Source of the DNA: JASDSY01 sp041441465
Lineage (GTDB): Bacteria; Muiribacteriota; UBA9980
Assembly (NCBI GenBank): GCA_041441465.1
Contig: JASDSY010000002.1
Span: forward strand, 1 to 64,000
Reading direction: 5' to 3'
DNA length: 64,000 bases
In this document: one piece after another, positions 1 to 9,112 of the stretch
Layout of the letters: every line of letters begins with the position of its first letter
Position numbering within the stretch: the first letter of the stretch is position 1
The notes under the pieces: model-generated
The model's database searches: none
The model's input: the letters and a program-made list of their open reading frames with translations, nothing else
Told to the model about the DNA's origin: nothing
Position numbers and translations under genes: made by a program

Positions 1-17
1 AAACGCTTCAATATTAC

Positions 18-1521
18 ACTAACGCCTATTTTCCACTAAAATAAGGATTGAAACTCTCAACAGTATAAAGCATATACTAAACGATTAATCACTAACGCCT
101 ATTTTCCACTAAAATAAGGATTGAAACTTCGTGGGCGGTAACTCCCGACCGCTACGAAGTGCGCGACTAACGCCTATTTTCCACTAAAATAAGGATTGAA
201 ACTTTGTGTGACGAAGGCTTGTACCTGCCTTTGATATGACTAACGCCTATTTTCCACTAAAATAAGGATTGAAACACGGGCCGAAAGCATATATATCATA
301 TTCTTCAGGCAACTAACGCCTATTTTCCACTAAAATAAGGATTGAAACTATCTCATGCGCCAATTAGAGGACTTTGCGGATAAATACTAACGCCTATTTT
401 CCACTAAAATAAGGATTGAAACTATACTCAACTGAATTTCCTGAACAGTAGGGTCTATACTAACGCCTATTTTCCACTAAAATAAGGATTGAAACACGCT
501 GACTGCGTTAAGTTCAACTCAATATAAAATTACTAACGCCTATTTTCCACTAAAATAAGGATTGAAACTTCATGATAACTTTGTCAGCAACTGCACCACC
601 ATCTTACTAACGCCTATTTTCCACTAAAATAAGGATTGAAACAATTTAGGCTCTGCACGTCGCCTTTTAAGCTTTCTTACTAACGCCTATTTTCCACTAA
701 AATAAGGATTGAAACACACACGGCACGGCAACGCTATTGCCTAACGCTTTAACTAACGCCTATTTTCCACTAAAATAAGGATTGAAACACCGCCACAGTA
801 AGTTTTTTGAACATCAAAGAAAAGAACTAACGCCTATTTTCCACTAAAATAAGGATTGAAACATATTTGTAACCTCATCAACAGGGCCGCCGCCGAGTAC
901 TAACGCCTATTTTCCACTAAAATAAGGATTGAAACGATAAGGGCAATCCTTACATATTAAAAGGACTTCTAAACTAACGCCTATTTTCCACTAAAATAAG
1001 GATTGAAACTCAAAAATACCTTTAACATCTTTTTCTTATCTTAAAACTAACGCCTATTTTCCACTAAAATAAGGATTGAAACTTATCTTTCGAACGAATA
1101 GATAACTCAACCGTTAAAACTAACGCCTATTTTCCACTAAAATAAGGATTGAAACTCGTACATTTTACTTCCCAGCTGTCTATACCTTTTTACTAACGCC
1201 TATTTTCCACTAAAATAAGGATTGAAACAAAAATGCATCTAAATCGGTATGAAAACTAACGATAACTAACGCCTATTTTCCACTGAAATAAGGATTGAAA
1301 CTATCATCTTTTTTACTAGTAGACAATTTTCTATTTTTACTAACGCCTATTTTCCACTAAAATAAGGATTGAAACTGCACATTCCGGCCGATGATATAGA
1401 AATACTATACGACTAACGCCTATTTTCCACTAAAATAAGGATTGAAACTTCAGATATTCCACGAAATTAAAAATCAAACCTTTTACTAACGCCTATTTTC
1501 CACTAAAATAAGGATTGAAAC
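18..1521 (+). CRISPR. CRISPR array, 21 complete 37-bp repeats, trailer end
   Basis: Twenty-one 37-bp direct repeats begin ACTAACGCC and end GGATTGAAAC, starting at 18, 91, 166, 239, 312, 386, 459, 532, 606, 679, 752, 826, 899, 973, 1046, 1119, 1192, 1265, 1339, 1412 and 1485. Spacers are 36-38 bp and all differ. Twenty repeats are identical; the one at 1265 has a single A-to-G change at 1285. The array continues leftward: bases 1-17 are the end of a truncated spacer. By convention the ATTGAAAC end is the 3' end of the crRNA repeat, and the decayed repeat lies at the right, so I infer the leader and newest spacers are off the left edge. Repeats with this ending are common in type I and type III systems. 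No cas gene is present here, so the subtype is open. Confidence 0.98.
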
Positions 1522-1557
1522 AACATAAATTCCTTATACGCTTTTCCAAGAGCTTTA

Positions 1558-1594
1558 ATTAATGAGTGTTTTCCATTAAAATTATTATGAAAAA
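1558..1594 (+). repeat. Degenerate terminal CRISPR repeat
   Basis: After the last perfect repeat comes a normal 36-bp spacer (1522-1557), then a 37-bp segment that keeps the central TTTTCCA and TAAAAT blocks and a final AAAAC but has about a dozen mismatches. Its exact spacing marks it as the oldest, decayed repeat at the trailer end of the array. Confidence 0.85.
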
Positions 1595-1762
1595 CTTTCT
1601 GCAAATGATATTATGAGAATATTTTATGCCAATAAGTAAATTATTTGTCGTATTATATAATTTTGTAAAAAAACACAAAAAACTCCGGTTAAAGAGCTTG
1701 AGATTGCATATAATAATATGAAAGAGTTTTTAAGGAGAAATAATCCTGATGAAAACGAATAA
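1595..1762 (+). pseudogene. HigB-type toxin remnant
   Basis: Translation in shifting frames gives pieces typical of the C-terminal half of phage-derived Gp49/HigB-like RelE-superfamily toxins: MRIFYANK near 1613, VVLYNFVKK near 1652, then TQKTPVKELEIAYNNMKEF from about 1673 to the stop at 1760-1762. The KKTQKTP block is a hallmark of the family. At least two frameshifts break the frame, one of them in the seven-A run at 1667-1673, where one more A would restore the reading. The N-terminal half is missing, replaced by the CRISPR trailer. The remnant overlaps the antitoxin start by 14 bases, the usual higBA arrangement. It cannot make a functional toxin as read. Confidence 0.7.
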
Positions 1763-2043
1763 AAATATTGGCGTTTCATTAGAAGAAATAAAAAAGAAAC
1801 TTCTGGCCGATCCTGAAACTAAATCTGCGTATGAAGAGCTCGAACCAGATTATGGCATTATACGTCAGATTATAAAAGCTAGAATCGAGCAGAATTTGAC
1901 GCAAACTGAACTGGCTGAAAAAAATTGGGACACGTCAGAGTAACATAAGCCGTCTGGAAAGCGGGCATTATAATCCATCATTTGCCTTTTTGCGCAAACT
2001 TGCCTCATGCCTTGGCAAAGAACTTCAAATTAGTCTGATTTAA
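1749..2043 (+). pseudogene. HigA-type XRE antitoxin, frameshifted
   Basis: The ATG at 1749 follows a good AAGGAG site. The first 58 or so residues match an XRE/HigA antitoxin (IIRQIIKARIEQNLTQTELAEK is the first part of the helix-turn-helix). A run of seven A at 1918-1924 then throws the frame, ending the ORF at 1943. With six A the reading continues as IGTRQSNISRLESG and on to a stop at 2041-2043, giving a 97-residue protein of normal HigA length with an intact helix-turn-helix. It is therefore either a recent pseudogene, an assembly or sequencing indel, or a case of transcriptional slippage on the A run. The partner toxin next to it is clearly decayed, which favours a pseudogene. Confidence 0.8.
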
Positions 2044-2255
2044 AATTGAAGTCCTGACATTAAGTCTTAATCGAAAAACCATACAAACAAAAAAGTGGGT
2101 AATTTACATACGGCCGAATAAATGGTAACATGATGAAACAAGGTAAAGGAAATTTCCAAAAATTAGGTCAGGGTCCGGACTTGAAATTTAAATTATTCAG
2201 AGGGAAACGAAGTTATTAAGATTTAAAAATGTTACCTAAAAAAACAGGAGGCAGT

Positions 2256-3086
2256 ATGTTAAAGAATTTTTCTATTTTAACTATTTTATTTTTGTTGATT
2301 TTATCTAATGTTTGTTATGCCGGAAGTAAAGAGGTAAAAATCCAGCTTATAAGAAACGCTACAATGAAAATTACTTATGGCGGGCAAACTATACTTACAG
2401 ATCCTATGCTTTCGCCTAAAGATGCAATAAGATCGTTCGCGGGAATCGCTAAAAATCCTACGGTGGAGCTGCCAATTGCTGCGAAAGACATACCGGGCGA
2501 CGTTAATTGTGTTATCGTTACTCATACCCATCCGGACCACTTTGATACTGCGGCGGCCAGCCTGATTCGAAAAGATATGCCGCTTTTTTGCCAGCCCGGC
2601 GACGATTCGAACCTTAAAATGGCCGGCTTTACAAATGTCAGCCCTGTTGAAAAACAATGTGTCTGGAATGGAATTACTATTACCCGTACCGGCGGTAAAC
2701 ACGGCAGCGGAAAAATACTCGAACGTATGGGAAATGTATCGGGCATTGTGCTTCAGGCAGAGGGCGAGCCGACTGTTTATTGGGTAGGCGACAGCATATT
2801 GTGCGATGAAGTGAAAAAAACAGTGGAAAAATTTAACCCCGATATAATAATCACGCATTCAGGCGGAGCTAAAATTCCAGGTTTTGATCCTATAATCATG
2901 GATGCGCAGCAGACCGTCGATATCGCTAACCTGGCTTCAAAATCGAAGATTGTTGCTATACACATGGAATCGCTCGACCATTGTACGGTTACAAGGGATT
3001 TGCTTCGCAAAACGGCCGATAAGGCAGGAATAACTCAAGAACGTCTTATTATTCCAAAAGACGGTGAAACGATTTCGTTAAAATGA
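2256..3086 (+). CDS. Exported MBL-fold metallo-hydrolase
   Basis: A 276-residue protein with a signal peptide (MLKNFSILTILFLLILSNVCYA). The metallo-beta-lactamase motif HTHPDH is at residues 90-95, with further candidate metal ligands H149, D179 and H236, so the di-metal site looks complete. The small size and UlaG-like arrangement place it in the broad MBL-fold hydrolases (UlaG/RNase Z-like); the substrate is unknown. It should act outside the cytoplasm. I chose the ATG at 2256 because AGGAGG lies five bases upstream of it; an in-frame ATG at 2229 would bury that ribosome site and add nine residues before the signal peptide. It stands alone, with its own terminator at 3166-3206. Confidence 0.88.
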   Translation: MLKNFSILTILFLLILSNVCYAGSKEVKIQLIRNATMKITYGGQTILTDPMLSPKDAIRSFAGIAKNPTVELPIAAKDIPGDVNCVIVTHTHPDHFDTAAASLIRKDMPLFCQPGDDSNLKMAGFTNVSPVEKQCVWNGITITRTGGKHGSGKILERMGNVSGIVLQAEGEPTVYWVGDSILCDEVKKTVEKFNPDIIITHSGGAKIPGFDPIIMDAQQTVDIANLASKSKIVAIHMESLDHCTVTRDLLRKTADKAGITQERLIIPKDGETISLK

Positions 3087-3165
3087 TAACTTAATGTTTC
3101 CGGAATTAAATATGTTGAAAAATAAATAATTGCGAAACGTAAAAGTTTAATTAAAGAGAAAATTT

Positions 3166-3206
3166 AAAATAGCCATTCTGATTTTAATAATCGGGATGGC
3201 TATTTT
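3166..3206 (+). terminator. Hairpin terminator after the MBL gene
   Basis: Inverted arms AAAATAGCCAT and ATGGCTATTTT (11 bp) enclose a second short GATT/AATC stem; the right arm ends in TTTT. It lies 80 bases after the MBL-hydrolase stop. Confidence 0.75.
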
Positions 3207-3419
3207 ATAATTAGACTTATTTTTTAAAATTTTGGTTTGAAATTATTGCCTTGATTTTTGCAGAACCATATATATTTAAAAATTATGAATATTAATGGTT
3301 TCTTCAGTTAAAAAATTACAAAGATGAGTTGAATTTAAATTTAAAATTGCCTTTATTTTTATTTAAATATCTTTAAAATAAAAGATTTTAAACAGTTTTG
3401 AAACTTGAATTATTAAGGC
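3207..3419. other. AT-rich gene-free stretch
   Basis: The DNA from the terminator to the next promoter is strongly AT-rich. I see no ORF with a ribosome site, no repeat and no RNA gene in it. Confidence 0.6.
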
Positions 3420-3449
3420 TTGATAAAATGATAATTTATGGTATATAAT
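3420..3449 (+). promoter_or_regulatory. Sigma-70-type promoter for the small Cys-rich gene
   Basis: TTGATA at 3420-3425 and TATAAT at 3444-3449 are separated by 18 bases. The predicted transcript would begin about 80 bases before the ATG at 3534. Confidence 0.55.
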
Positions 3450-3533
3450 AACATACATAGGAAAAAAGTGAAATTTTACGAAATTGGAAGTTTATTAAAA
3501 TCAATGTTAAGCGGAGTATTGAAATAAATAAAA

Positions 3534-3710
3534 ATGGAACATAACAAGATAATAAATTGCGTAAAATGCGTTAACTACCAGGTGACATGGAATAAGAATT
3601 TTCCGCACGGCTGCAGCCTGTGGAAAGTTCAGTCAAAAAATCAGCCTAAAATCATTGTACAGGAATCTACCGGCAAACCCTGTCAGTATTTCGAGGAAAA
3701 AAACAAATAA
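3534..3710 (+). CDS. Small Cys-rich putative metal-binding protein, 58 aa
   Basis: Translation gives a 58-residue protein starting MEHNKIINCVKCVNYQVTWN. It has a CxxC pair (residues 9 and 12), the pattern YxVTWxxxFPHGC in the middle and a late GKPCQYF. This arrangement (CxxC, aromatic-Thr-Trp, FPxGC, GKPC) matches a widespread family of very short bacterial proteins that I recognise by pattern but whose role is unknown; the four cysteines could bind a metal. An upstream stop at 3525 limits the start to the ATG at 3534. A GCGGAG sequence lies 17 bases upstream, farther than ideal, so translation may be weak. Reported because it is too short for ordinary gene callers. Confidence 0.72.
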   Translation: MEHNKIINCVKCVNYQVTWNKNFPHGCSLWKVQSKNQPKIIVQESTGKPCQYFEEKNK

Positions 3711-3733
3711 ATTTAATAATCGTATTAGAATTT

Positions 3734-4114
3734 TTATTTTATCTGCCTTTCAAGAAAAAACCACTTCAGGATTATTAATACGATTACTCCGACGAATGCC
3801 GCTATAAGGATATGCATAAGGCCGGTCACTATCGTGTCGAATATATAAATAGCCTTCTTTTTTGAAATTTTCGGCTTCTTTTCCTTATCAGAAGATTGTG
3901 ATTTGATGCTTTTTTCAGACGATAAAATTTTGTTTGATGAATTTAGACTCATTTCAATGGTGCTTGAATTATTATCCGTCGTTTTGGAATTTATAGCGGT
4001 GTTATTTGAATTTGCCTTTGAATTTTCTTCACCTGATGCTGGCATGCAAAACAATAAGCAAATAAAGATAGAAAAGACAGATGCCAAATAAATATATTGA
4101 AAAGGTTTTGACAT
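3734..4114 (-). CDS. Small protein with signal peptide and C-terminal membrane anchor
   Basis: 126 residues in three parts: a signal peptide (residues 1-28), a Ser/Asn/Lys-rich, probably disordered linker (29-88), and a C-terminal transmembrane helix (about 98-118) ending in basic FFLERQIK. Such a protein would sit in the membrane with the linker outside and a short cytoplasmic tail. AAGGAG precedes the ATG by eight bases. The 3' end lies 24 bases from the convergent small Cys-rich gene. No family recognised. Confidence 0.7.
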   Translation of the reverse strand: MSKPFQYIYLASVFSIFICLLFCMPASGEENSKANSNNTAINSKTTDNNSSTIEMSLNSSNKILSSEKSIKSQSSDKEKKPKISKKKAIYIFDTIVTGLMHILIAAFVGVIVLIILKWFFLERQIK

Positions 4115-4375
4115 ATTTGACGCTCCTTAACTAAAGTAAAGATTTCAATTGAATTAAGGCGCTGTTTTTAAGTTGTGATTTTATCATCTTACAATTCAAT
4201 TATAACATATTTTTTCAGTTCTTATTGTTTATATTTTAAGATAATTTTCAAATTATTTAGCTTTCATACTTAATTAAAAGTCACTATTTTATATGTTATT
4301 TCATGAAAAAAGACGAATTTTTAGTTTGCTTAAAATTATGCCGGTTGTTTGCATTTTTAATAATTTAAAAATTAA
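4115..4375. other. Divergent intergenic region
   Basis: AT-rich DNA between the minus-strand membrane protein and pdp. Apart from the pdp promoter just downstream I see no feature in it. Confidence 0.5.
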
Positions 4376-4404
4376 TTGATTTTTTGAAGGTTATGTGATA
4401 AAAT
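4376..4404 (+). promoter_or_regulatory. Promoter of pdp
   Basis: TTGATT (4376-4381) and TAAAAT (4399-4404) with a 17-base spacer, 35 bases before the start codon. Confidence 0.6.
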
Positions 4405-4438
4405 TCCCATCTATAATTAATTTAGGGGGTAGTTTATT

Positions 4439-5773
4439 ATGCGCGCTTATGACATTATACTGAAAAAGCGTAATGGCGGGACTTTAACACGTGAAGAAAT
4501 AGATTTCATGATCACGGGATATGTTAAAGAAGAAATTAAAGATTACCAGATGGCTGCTTTTTTGATGGCCATTTATTTTAAATCGATGAATTCACAGGAA
4601 ACATTATATATGACCGAAGTAATGGCTAAATCCGGCGATGTAGTCGATCTTTCGGCGATACACGGCGTTAAAGTCGATAAGCACAGCTCGGGCGGCGTCG
4701 GCGATAAAACGACTCTTGTTGTTGCGCCTCTCTGCGCTGCATGCGGCGTTCCGGTCGCTAAAATGAGCGGACGCGGACTCGGCCATACAGGCGGCACTCT
4801 CGATAAACTCGAAGCTATACCTGGTTTCCAGATAAACATATCGCCAGAAAAATTCAACGAAAATGTTAATAAATATAAAATTGCGGTTGTAGGTCAGACT
4901 GCTAACCTAGTTCCGGCCGATAAGAAGATATACGCGCTTCGCGATTCCACAGCGACAGTCGATTCCATTCCGCTTATCGCGAGCTCGATTATGAGCAAAA
5001 AACTTGCCGGCGGCGCTGACGCTATCGTGCTTGACGTTAAAACAGGATCGGGCGCTTTTATGCAGACCCCGGAAGAAGCTATCGCGCTCGCTAAAGCTAT
5101 GGTCGAGATCGGAAACGGCGCCAAAAGAAAGACTATCGCTCTTATAACCGATATGGACCAGCCGCTTGGCCGCGCTATTGGCAATACTATCGAAGTTGTA
5201 GAAGCTATAGACACTCTTAAAGGCAAAGGCCCGTCAGACCTCGAGGAATTATCGATAGAACTGGCCGCTCACATGCTCGTTGTCGGCGATATCTGCGGCA
5301 ACTACAAAGATGCCAAAGAAAAATTAGTGTCCGCGCTCGAATCGGGAATGGCTCTTAACAAATTGCGCGACATGATAAAAGCCCAGGGCGGCAATCCTGA
5401 TGTTACCGAAAACTACGGCTTAATGCCTAAAGCTAAATTTAAAGTCGAAGTTCTGGCTACCGGAGAGGGCTATGTCGAAAAAATTAACGCCATGGAAATC
5501 GGAAACGCCGCTATGATACTCGGTGCCGGCCGCGCCAAAAAAGAGGACACCATAGATGCAGGAGTCGGCCTCGTAATGGATAAAAAAGTCGGCGATTATG
5601 TCGAGACAGGCACGAAACTCGTCACTATACACGCTAACGATATGGGCCTTGCGAAACAGGCTTATGACAAAATACTTTCAGCTTATTCGCTGACTTCCAG
5701 AATGCCGAAAATACAGTCGCTTATCCATTATATCGTAAATGATAAAGGCGTATTCCAGTATGAATACAAATAA
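4439..5773 (+). CDS. pdp: Pyrimidine-nucleoside phosphorylase
   Basis: 444 residues, close to the 433-440 usual for the thymidine/pyrimidine-nucleoside phosphorylase family. It splits uridine, thymidine or deoxyuridine with phosphate to give base and (deoxy)ribose 1-phosphate in the cytosol. The phosphate-binding signature KHSSGGVGDKTTL (about residues 81-93) and the family pattern SGRGLGHTGGTLDKLE (109-124) are intact, as is the C-terminal alpha/beta domain. The ATG follows AGGGGGT by seven bases. Monocistronic: own promoter and a strong terminator at 5819. Together with the exported nucleotidase (28137) and the PfkB kinase (43084) it suggests nucleoside salvage. Whether it is strictly thymidine- or pyrimidine-specific cannot be read from sequence. 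Confidence 0.95.
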   Translation: MRAYDIILKKRNGGTLTREEIDFMITGYVKEEIKDYQMAAFLMAIYFKSMNSQETLYMTEVMAKSGDVVDLSAIHGVKVDKHSSGGVGDKTTLVVAPLCAACGVPVAKMSGRGLGHTGGTLDKLEAIPGFQINISPEKFNENVNKYKIAVVGQTANLVPADKKIYALRDSTATVDSIPLIASSIMSKKLAGGADAIVLDVKTGSGAFMQTPEEAIALAKAMVEIGNGAKRKTIALITDMDQPLGRAIGNTIEVVEAIDTLKGKGPSDLEELSIELAAHMLVVGDICGNYKDAKEKLVSALESGMALNKLRDMIKAQGGNPDVTENYGLMPKAKFKVEVLATGEGYVEKINAMEIGNAAMILGAGRAKKEDTIDAGVGLVMDKKVGDYVETGTKLVTIHANDMGLAKQAYDKILSAYSLTSRMPKIQSLIHYIVNDKGVFQYEYK

Positions 5774-5818
5774 AATAACGGTTCGTGATATAAAATAAGA
5801 TAAATAACAGATATAGAA

Positions 5819-5858
5819 TCAAGGCGTTAGTATTTTTTTGCTGACGCCTTGAGTTTTA
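5819..5858 (+). terminator. Rho-independent terminator after pdp
   Basis: Arms TCAAGGCGT and ACGCCTTGA, with TTAG/CTGA extending the stem, a T-rich loop and TTTT after the stem. Confidence 0.85.
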
Positions 5859-5989
5859 ATGACGTTAATGATAAAATAATTATGTCAGTCGCTTTTATAT
5901 AATAAAATTATAATCAATTTTTACGGACTAATTATTGAAACAGCTATTTTTTAAGAATTTTATATTTTGAAAGGGCGGTTATATAAAAG

Positions 5990-7216
5990 ATGCCGGATAA
6001 TGAGGATGTCAGGAATGAATTAGCAGCGAATGGCGTTAGCGATGCCGAATGCAATTCCAAAAACATCAATTTCAGTAATTTCTTTAACTTAAGAACGGGC
6101 GAGATAAATGTTAAATCTCTTGAACCGCAAGAAATAAGCGGCTACCTCGAAAAGATGTCTCTTATAATCGCCGCGCTTACAAAACTTTTTGAGGCGCCTG
6201 AAAAATATTCATTCGAAGTGCCGATGCAGAGCGCTTTTGATACACGCCCGCAATTTTGCAGTTTCCTTAAACGGCTTGAATTCTTTTTCGGCGCGCTTAA
6301 ACGTAAATTCCTGCTTCAGCATAAGGGCATAAATACCGTTTCGCTTTCCATCGATCCGACAGATTCAGGTTTTCCGCATTTTACTGATTTATGGAATTTT
6401 TCGAACGATGTAAAGGGCGCGGATGAACAGCTCAAGAATATTCCGTCGCTTGACCAGATTTTTAACGACGCCTATGATAAAATATATAAAGGTATAATGC
6501 CTGTTCGCGAACAGCTGTCGTATGCGAAGTATAACTATTTTTCATATATAAAAGGGAAAAATATAGTGCGCGAATTCGAGGTTGAAAAACCTCAGCTTAT
6601 AGGCAAAAAAGATGAAGAACTCCTTCAAAAAATCAATTTTTACGGATTCGACCAGCGCTGTAACATATTTATTTTTTATTCGATCCTGGCCACTCAGAAT
6701 AAAAACACGTCCGGTACATTTCTTAACGAATTGCGCGATGTTATCGACAGCTCGACGGGAAAATCAGAGCTTATGTCTAATAAGTTCATATCGGTGCTGG
6801 AGGAGTGTTATAAGCGTGACCTTTATCAGATCGGTACGCTCCTTGACACGGTCGACCGCGACATCCACCCTAAGGCGATCCTTAAATATACAGTAGGGCC
6901 TTACTATTCAAATAATACCTTCAATGAAGAAAATATGCAAAAACTTTTCGAGCTCGAGCCGAATGATCCTTTTGTTTTCAAATTCTCGGTATCGGGAATT
7001 TTATCGGTTAAGACCGTTCATGAAAAATCTTTGATGAAACAATTTATGAACAGCCTTTTTGGAAATACGAACCAGCGTGAGCTGTTTTCGGATAAATTCA
7101 ATTATAACTATATGATTACCCCATTTAAAATAAAGCAGTACCTGAAAGATAAAGATGAAAATAACGTGCCATGCAAAATATTTGGAATGTTAGACGGAGG
7201 CGATTTAGTTGAGTAA
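5990..7216 (+). CDS. Unknown protein, first gene of AAA+ cluster
   Basis: 408 residues, no signal peptide and no membrane segment, so probably cytoplasmic. I recognise no domain. The sequence is mixed alpha/beta with many charged and aromatic residues. AAAGGGCGG lies about 12 bases before the ATG. Its end overlaps the AAA+ ATPase gene by eight bases, so the two are translated together and probably act together, perhaps as substrate adaptor or scaffold for the ATPase; that is inference from position alone. GC content and codon use resemble the neighbouring housekeeping genes, so there is no sign of recent import. Confidence 0.8.
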   Translation: MPDNEDVRNELAANGVSDAECNSKNINFSNFFNLRTGEINVKSLEPQEISGYLEKMSLIIAALTKLFEAPEKYSFEVPMQSAFDTRPQFCSFLKRLEFFFGALKRKFLLQHKGINTVSLSIDPTDSGFPHFTDLWNFSNDVKGADEQLKNIPSLDQIFNDAYDKIYKGIMPVREQLSYAKYNYFSYIKGKNIVREFEVEKPQLIGKKDEELLQKINFYGFDQRCNIFIFYSILATQNKNTSGTFLNELRDVIDSSTGKSELMSNKFISVLEECYKRDLYQIGTLLDTVDRDIHPKAILKYTVGPYYSNNTFNEENMQKLFELEPNDPFVFKFSVSGILSVKTVHEKSLMKQFMNSLFGNTNQRELFSDKFNYNYMITPFKIKQYLKDKDENNVPCKIFGMLDGGDLVE

Positions 7217-9104
7217 TAAAAGCAATTCTAATGTTCATCCCATAACCGGCGATGATTTGCGTAAAAATTATAATGACGCCGAATTCAGGATGACGAATAT
7301 AATATATAATCAGAAGAAAATTAACCTTTTCGATTATGTGATGAAAATAGTTCCGGACGAGCAGTACCTGCACTCAGCTGAAGAAGCTGAAACATTAAGA
7401 TCGATAAGAAACGGGCTGGCGCTTTATTTTGTTATGTTCGACCTCCTTGAAAAAAAGACCGGCCTTGCCGCCATGATGGCCAATCCTGCCGGCCGTGACG
7501 AAGTGAAATTCCGCGACTTGCTTGAATTTGTTACGACTTATTCGCTTTTTTCGATGGCCTGCTTTGTTTCATTGAAGACTAAACTTATAATTGACGTTAA
7601 GGGCCGCGAAAATCTTCCGCAGCTGCGCCTGGCCGACGATTATTTCATATTCAATAAAGGCCGCGTAGATACGCTTGTGACACTGCTCTGCGATTATGTG
7701 CATGCCCTTAATAACGCTGATGAATCCGGTAAAAAGATCATAGTCGATTCGATCGATTATGTCGGACTTACTAACAGCTTTTTCACGCTTTTAAAAGCCG
7801 GCGCGGTCAATAACCGCAAGAAATTCTCAGAGGAATTGCTCGGATTTGTGGCAAATACCGTGTTTAAAATCGAGGGCGAAGAGATAACTATTTCAAATTT
7901 TGATTCCGAAATAACAGCTTCAAGCCAGAAAGCTGATTTTATAAGGGTGACCCCGGAAGAAATCGTCGGTAATACCGACTCGAAAAAGGGCGTTATTAGA
8001 AATGTCGACAGGCTCGCGCTTTTTGACAAAAATGAAGGCTTGAACCCTATCCTCGCCCTGGGCGGCCTTTCATGGAGCGTTCTTTTTGACGGCCTTCCGG
8101 GCACCGGAAAGACTTCTCTTTTTAAACTCGCCATGTCGCGCCTTACCGAACGCGGCGAACAGGCCGGCTTGCCTGTGGAGTTCGTGTCTGTCGATCAGAG
8201 CGTTAAAGATGAATATTACGGTAAAACCGGTAAAAACCTGCTCGAAAAGTTAAATAAAACCAAGCAAAATAATAAACTTGTCCTTGTGTTTTTCGATGAC
8301 GTCGACTTATTGCTGCTCTCGCGAAGCGATCCTAATATGGGCGGTTCCGATAAGGACACTTTAAATATAACAATGCAGTTTCTGGATGGAATGTTCACAA
8401 AGCCTATTGGAAATTGCCAGGTTTATGCTGCCACCAACGAGCCTACTTCAACAGACTCTGCGCTGCGCCAGCGTTTCCATCAGCGCTACCTCGTGTCCGG
8501 GCCGGAATCGTGGCAGGATTACGCGACGCTTGTTTACACGAAGCTCCAGACTCAGTATAAGGCAGGAATATTAAAGGTTGACGGCGAGGTTAACGATTTC
8601 TGGCACAAAAAAAGCCAGTCGCCGGCCGTAGAAGCCGCCAAAGCTAATGCAGCGGCCGAATCCGGCGGCCTGATTTCCGGCATAATTTCAAAAATTTCGG
8701 GGAATTCGGGATCAGGTAAAAATTATACATGGGAAGACGTCGGCAGACTTTGCGTCGAGTTTAAAAATAAAGACGAAAGATTCACCGGCCGCCCGATACA
8801 CAGTATTACAGAAAATCTAAAGGAATATTCAGCCGATTTCGATATCCCGGAGGAATTTTACACAAAGCCGGAAGTATTTTTAAAGCTCAGCTTCAAAGAT
8901 AAAGTCGAAAAAATAAGACAATTATACAGGCCGATTACAGCCGAAATGGTAATGGCGCAGCTCGAACGTTACTTTAATTCCGAATCGCGCTATAAATCGG
9001 ATGCCAAAAAGCAGTCGCGGGAAAGAATTTTAAACTCAATGATCAATGATTATGAGGCAAAACAGGAATTTATCAAATTATATAAAGATAAAATCGAGGG
9101 TTAA
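7209..9104 (+). CDS. AAA+ ATPase of unknown system
   Basis: 631 residues with a central AAA+ module: Walker A GLPGTGKT at 295-302, Walker B LVLVFFDDVD at 357-366, sensor-1 N410 in AATNEP, and candidate arginine fingers in LRQRFHQR (419-426). The layout resembles classic FtsH/CDC48-type remodelling ATPases, but there is no zinc protease, second ATPase domain or known N-domain. About 270 unrecognised residues precede the module, and a 190-residue tail with a Gly/Ser/Ala-rich linker (about 475-500) follows it. The start is TTG at 7209, eight bases after GGAGG; it overlaps the upstream gene by eight bases. The next gene begins eight bases downstream. Likely the motor of a three-protein complex; target unknown. 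Confidence 0.88.
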   Translation: MSNKSNSNVHPITGDDLRKNYNDAEFRMTNIIYNQKKINLFDYVMKIVPDEQYLHSAEEAETLRSIRNGLALYFVMFDLLEKKTGLAAMMANPAGRDEVKFRDLLEFVTTYSLFSMACFVSLKTKLIIDVKGRENLPQLRLADDYFIFNKGRVDTLVTLLCDYVHALNNADESGKKIIVDSIDYVGLTNSFFTLLKAGAVNNRKKFSEELLGFVANTVFKIEGEEITISNFDSEITASSQKADFIRVTPEEIVGNTDSKKGVIRNVDRLALFDKNEGLNPILALGGLSWSVLFDGLPGTGKTSLFKLAMSRLTERGEQAGLPVEFVSVDQSVKDEYYGKTGKNLLEKLNKTKQNNKLVLVFFDDVDLLLLSRSDPNMGGSDKDTLNITMQFLDGMFTKPIGNCQVYAATNEPTSTDSALRQRFHQRYLVSGPESWQDYATLVYTKLQTQYKAGILKVDGEVNDFWHKKSQSPAVEAAKANAAAESGGLISGIISKISGNSGSGKNYTWEDVGRLCVEFKNKDERFTGRPIHSITENLKEYSADFDIPEEFYTKPEVFLKLSFKDKVEKIRQLYRPITAEMVMAQLERYFNSESRYKSDAKKQSRERILNSMINDYEAKQEFIKLYKDKIEG

Positions 9105-9112
9105 TTTTTATT

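Noticed and set aside
1..4. AAAC at the very start as the end of a further CRISPR repeat
   Set aside because: It would leave a 13-base spacer, while all others are 36-38; it belongs to a truncated spacer.
2044..2228. Possible IS remnant (GTCAGGGTCCGGACTT near 2167, similar inverted bases near 2050)
   Set aside because: The match is short and imperfect; no transposase trace or target duplication seen.
2301..2858. Minus-strand frame of 185 codons
   Set aside because: Lies wholly inside the well-supported MBL hydrolase gene, no ribosome site or family match.
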